Shown here: one piece after another, positions 25,003 to 34,000 of the stretch
Position numbering within the stretch: the stretch's first letter is position 1
Layout of the letters: every line of letters begins with the position of its first letter
Source: JACVRW01 sp963728155
GTDB taxonomy: Bacteria > Actinomycetota > Thermoleophilia > Solirubrobacterales > Thermoleophilaceae
Assembly: GCA_963728155.1 (NCBI GenBank)
Contig: CAVSJF010000026.1
Location: 124,001 to 188,000, forward strand
DNA: 64,000 nt
Reading direction: 5' to 3'
Position numbers and translations under genes: made by a program
Notes under the pieces: generated by a model
The model's input: the letters and a program-made list of their open reading frames with translations, nothing else
The model's database searches: none
Told to the model about the DNA's origin: nothing

Positions 25003-26147
25003 GTGAGGGTGCTCTACGGAGTCAACGGTGAGGGGATGGGCCACGCCACGCGCTCACACGTGGTGATCGATCACCTGCTCGAGCGTCACGATGTGCGTGT
25101 GGTCGCCTCGGGCGCCGCCTTGAGGCACCTGGGGGCCGTGCTCCCACAGGTGGAGGAGATCTTCGGGCCCACCTTCGCCATGGGCGACGGCCAGATCCAG
25201 CGCTGGCAGACCGTGGTGCAGAACGTGCGCCTGGCGCGCACGGCCTTCCCGAGACGGTCCACCACTGGATGAGCCATGGTCGACGAGTGGAAGCCCGACG
25301 TGGTGATCAGCGACTTCGAGCCGCTCTCGGGGATCTACGCTCGCTGGACGCGCACGCCGCTGGTGGCGGTCGACAACATCAACATGATCGATCGCTGCCG
25401 CCACGACAAGCAGATCATCGGGGACGAGCGCGACGACTATCTCATCGCCCGCGCCGTGACCAGGGAGATGGTTCCGCGCGCGGACGCACTACATGGTGCT
25501 CACGTTCTTCCACCCCCCGCTCGCGCGCCGGCGGCACCACGCTCGTTCCGCCGATCGTCAGGCCGGAGATCGCCGCGGCAAAGCGCGGAGGACGGCGACC
25601 ACCTGGTGGTGTACGCGAGTGGGGCGAAGCGCCAGGTCGAGGCGCTGCGTGCCACTGGGGTACGGTGTCTGATCTATGGCATGCGCGGCGGTCCAGACAA
25701 GCCGGTCAGGTCGACGGCAACCTCGAGTTCCGGCCCCCGTCCAACGACGGGTTCGTGGAGGCGCTGCGCACCGCCCGGGGCGTGGTCGCCGGTGGAGGGT
25801 TCTCATTGATGAGCGAAGCCGTGTATCTCGGCAAGCCGCTGCTCGCGGTGCCGCTGAAGGGCCAGTTCGAGCAGCTGATGAACGGCCGCTACCTCCAGCG
25901 GCTCGGCTACGGCATGTGCGTCGAGCGCACCACCAAGACGGCGCTGACCGAGTTCATCGACCGGATGCCCGAGTTCGAGAAGGCGCTGGCGGGCTACGAC
26001 CAGGCGGGCAACACGAAGACGCTGGAGACCGTCGAGGCGCAGGCGATCGAGGTGGCCGAGGCAGACCCGCGCGAGCTGCGCCGGGAGAAGCGCACGGCAC
26101 GCCGGCGCGCCCCGCGCCGGCGCTCGGCGGCGGAGGAGACGTCGTGA
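25003..26147 (+). CDS. MurG/GT28-like glycosyltransferase, heavily frame-broken
   Basis: Reconstructed at about 380 residues. N-domain VLYGVNGEGMGHATRSHVVIDHL is the GT-B opening with the G-x-G-H-x-x-R/T loop; then KPDVVISDFEPLSG. The C-domain has LVVYASGAKR, RGVVAGGGFSLMSEAVYLGKPLLAVPLKGQFEQ, the sugar-nucleotide pocket of UDP-sugar transferases. Frame changes are needed near 25250, 25274, 25488, 25535, 25588 and 25706, but protein similarity is continuous, so assembly indels are likely. The Arg-rich tail (RREKRTARRRAPRRRS) is cytoplasmic. GTG 25003 start. Inferred role: glycolipid or envelope glycan synthesis with the flanking genes. Confidence 0.75.
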
Positions 26148-26872
26148 GGCCGGCGGTGCTCGGCGCGGCCGGGGGCGCGGTTGGGGTAGTGGGCCTGGCC
26201 TACTACAACGCCCAAGTGCCCAAGTCGCAGCTCTACGGCAAGACGATCTTCCGCAACAAGGCCGCGGGCAAGCGCATCGCCCTGACCTACGACGACGGTC
26301 CCAACCCGGACTACACGCCCGAGCTGCTCGAGCTGCTCGCTCGCCACAACGCCCACGCCACGTTCTTTCAGATCGGCAAATGGGTGGAGCGCGAGCCCGC
26401 GCTCGCGCGCGAGGTGAAGGACGCGGGCCACGCCGTCGGCAATCACACGTTCACCCATCCCACGCTCGCGCTGTGCTCGACCGAGCGGGTGCAGGAGGAG
26501 CTGCGCCGCTGCCACGCTGCCTCCGAAGCGGCCGGGATCGAGTACTCGCAGGTCGACGGGGCGTCGCTGATGCGCTGCCCCTGGGGCCGCCGGCGCCCAG
26601 GAACCCTGCGCGCGGTGAAGGACGCGGGCTACATGCCCGTGCAGTGGTCGATCACCGGATGGGACTGGGCCGAGCGAAAGAGCGCCGACGACATCGCCGG
26701 GCGCTGCCTCAAGGCCCGCGAAGGCGACGTCATCCTGCTGCACGACGGCGTCCACACCGAGCCCCGCGCCGACCGCTCGAAGTCGATCTACGCAACGCGC
26801 CAGGTGCTGGAGCAACTGGGAGCCCAGGGCTACGAGTTCGTGACGATCCCGGACCTGGTGGCGGCTTCGTAG
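26144..26872 (+). CDS. Polysaccharide deacetylase (NodB/CE4 family)
   Basis: 242 residues. GTG 26144 overlaps the glycosyltransferase stop (GTGA). An N-terminal helix (AVLGAAGGAVGVVGLAYY) anchors or exports it. NodB motifs: ALTYDDGPNPDYT (catalytic Asp pair), GNHTFTHPTL (the two metal His) and RCPWGRRRPG in place of the usual RPPxG, then LLHDGVHTE. Known: CE4 enzymes remove N-acetyl groups from chitin-type or peptidoglycan sugars. The R-C-P substitution is one residue away from consensus. It forms an operon with the PLC-fusion and glycosyltransferase genes. Confidence 0.9.
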   Translation: MRPAVLGAAGGAVGVVGLAYYNAQVPKSQLYGKTIFRNKAAGKRIALTYDDGPNPDYTPELLELLARHNAHATFFQIGKWVEREPALAREVKDAGHAVGNHTFTHPTLALCSTERVQEELRRCHAASEAAGIEYSQVDGASLMRCPWGRRRPGTLRAVKDAGYMPVQWSITGWDWAERKSADDIAGRCLKAREGDVILLHDGVHTEPRADRSKSIYATRQVLEQLGAQGYEFVTIPDLVAAS

Positions 26873-26926
26873 CGCTTTCGTTGCGCTTGTAACCCACAGG
26901 CGCGCCGCCGGGCGGCACGCTTCGTG

Positions 26927-26973
26927 GGGTGTCTGAGGTTGTAGGGGTCAGGGAACGAAAAGGTCAGACACCC
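26927..26973. repeat. 10-bp perfect inverted repeat spanning the start of the second AbiEi-like gene
   Basis: GGGTGTCTGA at 26927-26936 and TCAGACACCC at 26964-26973 are perfect reverse complements separated by 27 bases. The left arm contains the GTG start at 26929, so the repeat could act as an operator or mRNA hairpin, or may be an isolated REP-like sequence. No second copy was noticed in the window. Confidence 0.5.
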
Positions 26974-27892
26974 AGGGTCGACGCCGTCATCGCCGGGCTG
27001 GCTTCTCGGCAGCATCGCGTGGTCACCCGCCGGCAGCTGCTGGCCGCCGGCGTCGGGAGCGAAGCCATCCGGCATCGGCTCGCCACAGGCCGGATGTACG
27101 CCCTGCACCGAGGCGTGTACGCCGTCGGAGTCCCAACCGTTCAACCCGAGGGCCGCTGGTTAGCTGCCGTACTCGCCTGCGGCACCGCCGCCGTCCTCAG
27201 CCACCGCTCGGTCGCCGCGCACATGCGGCTGCTCCGAGCCGAGCCCGGACCGGTGCACGTGACGGTGCTCTGCTCAACCCCGAAGCGCCGCCCCGGCATC
27301 GTCGTCCACGCCACCCGCTCCCTGCCCCGAGCCGAGACCTTCACCCGGCTCGCCATCCCTTGCACCACCGTCGAGCGCACCATCATCGACCTGGCGGCCA
27401 CCGAGGACTGGGTCACCGTCGAGCGCGCCGTCGAGCAGGCCTTCGCTCTACGCCTCATCGGACGCACACGCATGCGCGAGGCGCTCGACCGCGCCAACGG
27501 CCGCCGGGGGGCGAAGAAGCTGCGCCGCCTCATCCACGGCCTCCTCGTCGACCTCCCCCACACACGCAGCGAGCTCGAGCGCCGCTTCCTGCGCCTGGTG
27601 CCGACGCCGCCCTGCCGCCCCCGTGGTCAACCGCCACCGCGAGGGCCACCGAGTCGACTTCGCGTGGCCGAACGCACGACTGGTGGTCGAAACCGACGGC
27701 CGCGCCACCCACGACAACCCCTACGCCTTCCACAAAGACCACGCCCGCGACCTCGACCTCGAGCTGGCCGGCTGGCACGTGATCCGCCTGTCTTGGTCGC
27801 AAGTCGTAAACGAACCGGACCAGGTGACCAAACTGCTACGCCGGCGCGCGCACCCGCTCCCCGTCCAAAGCATCCAAGGCCCGCTCCAGTGA
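26929..27892 (+). CDS. AbiEi-like wHTH plus DUF559 nuclease-fold protein, copy 2, frame-broken
   Basis: About 320 residues. N-terminal wHTH (DAVIAGLASRQHRVVTRRQL, ALHRGVYAVGV, VLSHRSVAAHMRL) as in AbiEi-type antitoxins, then a helical middle (TTVERTIIDLAATEDWVTVE). After a one-base insertion near 27605, the DUF559 end is HRVDFAWPNARLVVETDGRATH…RDLDLELAGWHVIRLSW, matching the PD-(D/E)XK layout. It has the same architecture as the protein at 3452-4417. GTG 26929 is the start; no cognate toxin gene is adjacent. It overlaps the convergent hemQ by 57 bases. Confidence 0.78.
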
Positions 27893-28534
27893 CGTCGAGA
27901 TACACGTGAAGATCGGCGTCTCGGACTCCGTGTAGGCGCTCGACTCGGTCGCCCTCAGCTCGTGCACGAGGTCGAGGAACTCGGCCGGGTCGTCCGCGTC
28001 GAAGGCGACCACGAACTCCTGGTCGTCCAAGCCGAACGAGTAGGCGGTGTTGGTCTCGATGCCGGTGAAGCGGCGCGCCACCGCGATGTGATCGCGCATG
28101 ATCCGCATGCGTTCCTCACCCGGGAGCATGTACCAGTCGCGGCGCTTCCACATCGGATAGACGATGAAGTACTTGGAGTCCGCCCCGGCCCGAGGAACGA
28201 GCGGCTTGTCGGGCTCGTCGGAGTAGGGGGACTCCTTGGTCATGGCCAGGTAGGAGTACGGGACGGTTGCGAAGCCCATCAGGCCCGACTGGTTGAGGAG
28301 CACGTGGAGCTCGTGGATCGGCTCCAGGGTGCGGCAGATGGCCCGGACCATCAGGTCGCAATCGCCGCGCGTGCCCACGAGCGAGTAGGCACGCAGGAAG
28401 TGATCCTCGCCGAATTCCCGGCACGCGGCGGCGAACTCGAGCTTGTCCGCCGCGCGCTCCTCGGCGGAGCGCCGGCGCCAGGCCGGATCCACCTTCAGAA
28501 AGGTGTATTTGACGTAGTTGCGCGCTTCGCTCAC
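27836..28534 (-). CDS. hemQ: Coproheme decarboxylase HemQ (chlorite-dismutase family)
   Basis: 232 residues from GTG 28534 (MSEARNYVKYTFLKV). Family segments: SKYFIVYPMWKRRDWYMLPGE with the Tyr needed for coproheme oxidation, MRDHIAVARR with the proximal heme His, and TNTAYSFGLDDQEFVVAFDAD. The Arg of chlorite dismutases' distal site is not expected in HemQ. Known: HemQ makes heme b from coproheme in Gram-positive bacteria, so the organism probably uses the coproporphyrin-dependent pathway. No other heme gene is in the window. A longer raw frame upstream is antisense to the next gene and is rejected. Confidence 0.92.
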   Translation of the reverse strand: MSEARNYVKYTFLKVDPAWRRRSAEERAADKLEFAAACREFGEDHFLRAYSLVGTRGDCDLMVRAICRTLEPIHELHVLLNQSGLMGFATVPYSYLAMTKESPYSDEPDKPLVPRAGADSKYFIVYPMWKRRDWYMLPGEERMRIMRDHIAVARRFTGIETNTAYSFGLDDQEFVVAFDADDPAEFLDLVHELRATESSAYTESETPIFTCISTSLERALDALDGERVRAPA

Positions 28535-28579
28535 ATTGGGGAGTTTGCCGTACCCGGTGCAGCGGCCGTCACGGCTAGC

Positions 28580-30913
28580 ATGTCGGCCGTGCGCATAGCA
28601 CTGATTTCGCCTTATTCGTACACGTACCCGGGCGGGGTCGGGCGTCACGTCGAAGCCCTCGCCGAGGAGCTGCTGACCCAGGGCCACCAGGTTCGCCTGC
28701 TCGCGCCTCACGACCCCGACGACCGCCTGACTCGTGTGCTGCACCGCGGCGCCCGGCCGGAGCAGCGGCCCCTGCCCGATTACATGATCCCGCTGGGGCG
28801 GACGCTCGGGATGCCGCTGAACGGCGCGGTGTCGAACCTGTCGCTGTTCCCCGAGGCGGTGTCGACCATGAGCCGCGAGCTGCGGTACGGCGACTACGAC
28901 GTGGTGCACATCCACGAGCCCAACGCCGCGGCCGCGGGCTGGTTTGCCACCGAGATGCTCGGCGCCCCCACCGTTGCCACCTTCCACACCTACTCGCGCA
29001 GTTGGGTGGCGGGCACCATGGCCGCGAACTTCTTCGGCGCTCGCCGGCTCTACTCGAAGCTCAACGCGCGGATCGCCGTGTCCGAGGCCGCCGAGTGGAC
29101 GGCGCGGCGCTTCTACGGCGGCCGCTACCGGATCGTCCCCAACGGGGTCGACCTCGCCGCCGCCAGGCCACGGCTCGAACCGGCCGGCGAGCCGCTCGAG
29201 CTCCTGTTCGTGGGTCGAGCGGAGGAGCGCAAGGGCCTGCCCGTTCTGCTGCGCGCCTTCGAGGCGCTGCGGGGCGCGGGGGTCGACGCTCGTCTCACCG
29301 TCGCCGGGGCCACGCGCGCCGAGGTGGCGCCGCTGCTGATCGATTCCGAGGGCGTCGACGTCGTCGGCCGGGTGTCCGACCCCGAGAAGTGGCGCCTGCT
29401 CGGGGCGGCCGACCTGCTCTGCGCGCCCTCCCTGGGCGGGGAGAGCTTCGGGATGGTGCTGACCGAGGCGTTTGCCTCGGGCACCCCGGTGGTGGCGTCG
29501 AAGATCGCCGGCTACCGCGACGTCGTTCGCGACCGCCAGGACGGGCTGCTGGTGCCGGCGGGCGACGCGGTCGCGTTGGGAGAGGCCCTGCGTGATCTGG
29601 CGGTCGATCCCGAGCGCCGGGCCCGGATGTCTCGCTCCGCACGCGAGCGCGCCGACCGCTTCGCCTGGCCGCAGGTCGCGCAAGAGGTGACCGAGGTCTA
29701 TGAGAACGCGATCGCCCAACCCGCGCCGCAGGGACGGGCCGCCCGGTTCAAGACGGCGGTGGGGGCGAGGCCGGTGGAGCCGGGGCCCCGGGTGCGGCCC
29801 CGGAGGCTGCCCTCCCTCGAGCCGACCGATCCGGGCCGCGGGCGTTCGCGCGTGGCCTCGCGTGTGCGCACTGGGGCTTTGGCGCTCGGCGCCGTGGGCG
29901 GCACCGCGCTGGCCGCCTGGGCCCTGCAGCGGATAGGTATTGAATCCATCGGCCGCGCGGTGGTCGCCGCCACCCCGGTGTGGGTGCTCGCGGGCTTCGC
30001 GCTCATGTGCGCGTCGATGCTCCTGCGCGCCGAGGCGTGGCACGCGATCCTGCGTGCCGCCCTACCCGGCACCCGCGTCCGGCGCCGCGACGCGGCCCGG
30101 GCGACCATGATCGGCGTGCTGATGTCCGCCACCCTGCCCGCCCGCCTGGGCGAGCCCAGCCGCGCGCTGATCCTGTCCCGGCGGGTCGGCCGCATGCGCG
30201 AGCGCTTCCCGGTGGTGCTGGGCACGATGGTCTCCCAAACGCTGCTCAACCTGCTCGCGCTGGCCATCCTCGGCGCCGTGATGTTCGCCACCGTCGGCAT
30301 CTTCCGCGGCGGCGAGGACGCTCTGGTGATCGGAACTCTCGCCCCGCTGGTGGTGATCGCTCTGGTGCTCGCCGCCCCGTGGCTGTTGCGCCGCGGCAAG
30401 CCGTCGCGCTTCCAGCGGGTCCAGCAGGCGGCGGTGGTGGTGCGCGGCGCGCTGTTGCAGGTGCGCTCGGGCCTCGAGGTCTTCCGGCGCCCGCGATTGG
30501 GTGGGTGGGCGGTTCTCACCCAGCTGAGCGCCTGGGCCGTCCAGTGGCTGGCCTGCTACCTGCTGCTCGTGGCCCTGGGGCTCGACGAGCGCGCCGGCCT
30601 GGGTGCCGCGGCCGCCGTTCTCTTCGCGGTGAACGTGACCGCCGCTCTGCCCGTGACGCCGTCGAACCTGGGTGTGTTCCAGGCCGCCTGCGTGGCCGTC
30701 CTGTCGGCCTACGGCGTGGGCAAGACCGACGCGCTGGCCTACGGGATCATCCTGCAGGCGGTGGAGATCGCCACCGCGCTGGCCATGGGCATGCCCGCGC
30801 TCGTGCGCGAGGGGATGACCTGGCGCGACCTGCGCCTGCGGGCCATGCACGCCTCGCCGGTCACGCTGGGCAGCGGCCGCTCGCGCGGCGATGCGGCCGA
30901 GGCCGAGGCCTAG
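28580..30913 (+). CDS. Fusion of PimA-like GT4 glycosyltransferase and LPG-synthase-like flippase
   Basis: 777 residues, one uninterrupted frame from ATG 28580. Residues about 1-380 are a GT-B transferase: ISPYSYTYPGGVGRHVEAL, YDVVHIHEPNAAAAG, IVPNGVDL and the E-x7-E motif GESFGMVLTEAFASGTP, closest in character to PimA-type mannosyltransferases. A Pro/Arg-rich linker (about 380-430) leads to eight helices of an LPG-synthase TM domain (SATLPARLGEPSRALIL; AALPVTPSNLGVFQAA). Inferred: makes a glycosylated lipid on the inner leaflet and flips it. The fusion is not caused by a frameshift within this stretch. Substrate unproven. Confidence 0.88.
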   Translation: MSAVRIALISPYSYTYPGGVGRHVEALAEELLTQGHQVRLLAPHDPDDRLTRVLHRGARPEQRPLPDYMIPLGRTLGMPLNGAVSNLSLFPEAVSTMSRELRYGDYDVVHIHEPNAAAAGWFATEMLGAPTVATFHTYSRSWVAGTMAANFFGARRLYSKLNARIAVSEAAEWTARRFYGGRYRIVPNGVDLAAARPRLEPAGEPLELLFVGRAEERKGLPVLLRAFEALRGAGVDARLTVAGATRAEVAPLLIDSEGVDVVGRVSDPEKWRLLGAADLLCAPSLGGESFGMVLTEAFASGTPVVASKIAGYRDVVRDRQDGLLVPAGDAVALGEALRDLAVDPERRARMSRSARERADRFAWPQVAQEVTEVYENAIAQPAPQGRAARFKTAVGARPVEPGPRVRPRRLPSLEPTDPGRGRSRVASRVRTGALALGAVGGTALAAWALQRIGIESIGRAVVAATPVWVLAGFALMCASMLLRAEAWHAILRAALPGTRVRRRDAARATMIGVLMSATLPARLGEPSRALILSRRVGRMRERFPVVLGTMVSQTLLNLLALAILGAVMFATVGIFRGGEDALVIGTLAPLVVIALVLAAPWLLRRGKPSRFQRVQQAAVVVRGALLQVRSGLEVFRRPRLGGWAVLTQLSAWAVQWLACYLLLVALGLDERAGLGAAAAVLFAVNVTAALPVTPSNLGVFQAACVAVLSAYGVGKTDALAYGIILQAVEIATALAMGMPALVREGMTWRDLRLRAMHASPVTLGSGRSRGDAAEAEA

Positions 30914-30922
30914 CTCCTCCAG

Positions 30923-30947
30923 GTTTCCCGGCTCTGGGCCGAGAAAC
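30923..30947 (+). terminator. Weak hairpin after the glycosyltransferase-flippase gene
   Basis: GTTTC…GAAAC arms (30923-30927/30943-30947) enclose GGC/GCC pairs, 9 bases past the stop. There is no T tract; a termination role is only possible. Confidence 0.35.
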
Positions 30948-30970
30948 ATGGTTAGCCCGTCCACGGCTCA

Positions 30971-31005
30971 AACCTTCACACATCTGTGTCAAGGTTCGGT
31001 ACGAT
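30971..31005 (+). promoter_or_regulatory. 26-bp dyad and -10 box upstream of metH; mRNA probably nearly leaderless
   Basis: AACCTTCACACA-TC-TGTGTCAAGGTT (30971-30996) is an inverted repeat with 12-base arms and one mismatched pair. TACGAT at 31000-31005 fits a -10 element, 11 bases before GTG 31017, giving at most a few leader bases. The dyad covers the -35 region, so a repressor site is a reasonable inference. No cobalamin or SAM riboswitch can fit in this gap. Confidence 0.5.
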
Positions 31006-31016
31006 AGATCGCACCT

Positions 31017-34000
31017 GTGCCTTCCCGCCACGACTTCATCGACACCGCACGCCGGCGCCTCGTCGTCTTCGACGGCGGCATGGGCGCCACGCTCGAACAG
31101 CTCGAGCTGACCGAGGAGGACTACGGCGGGCTGCCCGGCAAGTGCCACGAGGCGCTCGTGCTCAACCGCCCCGACGTGATCCAGAGCGTGCACGAGTCGA
31201 TGCTCGAGGCGGGCGCCGAGGCGCTGCAGACCGACACCTTCCAGGCCAGCCGCATCAAGCTCGACGAATGGGGCCTCGGCGAGCACACGCTCGAGATCAA
31301 CCGCCGCGCCGCGGAGATAGCGCGGGCGGCGGCGGGCGAGGAGCGTTTCGTGGCCGGCTCGATCGGCCCCACGGGCCACCTGCCCGCCTCCGACGATCCC
31401 ACGCTGGGCAAGATCACCTTCCGCGAGCTCGCCGAGGTGTTCACCGAGCAGGCCCGTGGCCTGGTCGAGGGGGGCGTCGACCTCATCATCATCGAGACCG
31501 CCCAGGACATCCTCGAGGTCAAGGCCGCGGTGTTCGGCGCCCACGAGGCGTTCAAGCTCACCGGGCGCAGCCTGCCCCTGCAGACGAGCGTGTCGCTGCT
31601 GCCCAACGGCGGCAAGATGCTGCTGGGCACCGACATCCAGGCCGTGCTCACCACGCTGGTGTCCCTAGACGTCGACGTGATCGGGCTCAACTGCTCCACC
31701 GGGCCGGAGGACATGCGCGACGCGATCCGCTACCTCGGCGAGTTCAGCCCCCTGCCGGTGCACTGCATCCCGAACGCGGGCCTGCCCCTTCAGGGGCCCG
31801 AGGGCGAGACGATCTTCCCCGAGAAGCCGGATTCGCTGGCGAGCACCCTGCAGGAGTTCGTGGAGCGCTACGGGATCTCCATCGTGGGCGGCTGCTGCGG
31901 CACCACCCCCGACCACATCCGGGCGATCGTCGATCGCGTCGGCGGGCGCGAGGTGGCTGCGCGGCCAGGGACACGCGAGGCGCTCGTGTCATCGATGATG
32001 ACCGCCACCCCGCTGGTACAGGAGCCGCGACCGACCCTCGTGGGCGAGCGCGTGAACTCGCAGGGCTCGCGCAAGGCCAAGGAGCTTCTGCTGGCCGACG
32101 ACTACGACGGCATCATGCGCGTGGCCGAGGACCAGGTGGAGGGCGGCGCGCACGTGCTCGACGTGTGCGTGGCGCTGACCGAGCGCCAGGACGAGGACGT
32201 CCAGATGCGCGAGGTGGTCAAGCGCATCTCGCTCAGCCAGCCGGCGCCCATCCAGATCGACTCCACCGAGCCCGAGGTCATCCAGGCCGCGCTCGAGGCC
32301 ATCCCGGGCCGGGCGATCGTCAACTCCGTCAACCTCGAGGCGGGCCGCGACAAGCTCGACGTGGTCGCGCCGCTGGCCAAATCCCATGGCGCGGCGCTGA
32401 TCGCGCTCACAATCGACGAGGTCGGGATGGCCAAGACCGCGGAGCGAAAGCTCGAGGTGGCCAAGCGGATCGTCGAGTTGGCCTGCGACGAGCACGGCCT
32501 CGACCGCGAGGCGCTCATCTTCGATGCCCTGACCTTCACGCTCACCACCGGCGACGAGGAGTGGCGCCCGAGCGCGGTGGCCACCATCGAGGGAATCGAG
32601 CTGATCAAGAAGGAGCTGCCGGGGGTCAAGACCTCGCTGGGCGTGTCCAACGTCTCCTTCGGCGTCTCGCCCGGCGCGCGCGCCGTGCTCAACTCGGTCT
32701 TCCTGCATCACTGCGTCGAGGCGGGGCTCGACCTGGCGATGGTCAACCCCAACCACATCACGCCGTACGGCGAGATCAGCGACTACGAGCGCGAGCTGGC
32801 CGACAACCTGGTGTTCAACCGCTCAGAGGACGCGCTCGAGCGCTTCATCGCGCACTTCGAGCAGAAGGGCGAGGAGGAGGTCGACGACGCCGGCTCCGAC
32901 CCCACCGAGGGCATGGAGCCCGAGGAGGCCCTGCACTTCCACATCCTGCGCCGCAAGAAGGAGGGCGTGGAGGACTGGATCGACCGCTCGGTGGACAAGA
33001 TCGGCGCGGTGCCGACGCTCAACGGCGTGCTGCTGCCCGCCATGAAGGAGGTGGGCGACAAGTTCGGCGCCGGCGAGCTGATCCTGCCCTTCGTGCTCCA
33101 GTCGGCCGAGGTGATGAAGCGGGCCGTGGCCCAGCTCGAGAACTACCTCGAGCGGATGGAGGGGCACACGAAGGGCAAGGTGGTGATCGCCACCGTGTTC
33201 GGCGACGTGCACGACATCGGCAAGTCGCTCGTCAACACCATCCTCACCAACAACGGCTACACGGTGATCGACCTGGGCAAGCAGGTCCCGGTGGACACGA
33301 TCATCAACGCCGCCATCGAGAACGAGGCCGACGCCATCGGGCTCTCCGCCCTGCTCGTGTCGACCTCGAAGCAGATGCCGACATGCGTGCAGGAGCTGCA
33401 CCAGCGCGGGCTCGACTTCCCGGTGCTGGTGGGCGGCGCGGCGATCAATCGCGACTTCGGGCGGCGCATCCTCTACCCCAAGGGCAAGGACTCCGACGAG
33501 ATCTACGAGCCCGGCGTCTACTACTGCAAGGACGCCTTCGCGGGGCTGGCCACGGTCGATCAGCTGGTGGACGACGAGACCCGCGACGCGCTGGTCGAGC
33601 GCTTCCGCACCGAGGCCAAGGCGCTGCGCGAGAAGCCGGTCGAGGTCGACACCGGCCCGCCGGTAACCGACTCCTCCGCGCGCTCAGGCGCGAGCACCGA
33701 CAACGAGATTCCCGACCCGCCCTACTGGGGCGTGCGCGAGACCGAGGTGGATCTCGACGACGTCTATCCCCATCTCGACCGCCACGTGCTGTTCAAGCTG
33801 CACTGGGGCGGGCGCGGGGTGAAGGGCGAGGAGTGGGAGCGCCTGGTGCAGGGCGACGGCGAGGAGGAGGGCTTCGCGCCGCGCCTCGAGCGCATGTGGC
33901 GCGAGCAGGACTACCTGCGCCCGCGGGCCAAGCTCGGCTACTTCCCCTGCAACTCCGACGGCAACGAGCTGGTGGTGTTCGACCCCGAGGATCCCTCGCG

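Noticed and set aside
27962..28579. Upstream extension of the glycosyltransferase frame
   Set aside because: It lies antisense to hemQ; the GT4 domain starts at ATG 28580 exactly where PimA-type proteins begin.
27836..30043. 735-residue leftward frame including HemQ
   Set aside because: Only the last 232 residues are HemQ; the earlier part is antisense to the glycosyltransferase and shows no domain.
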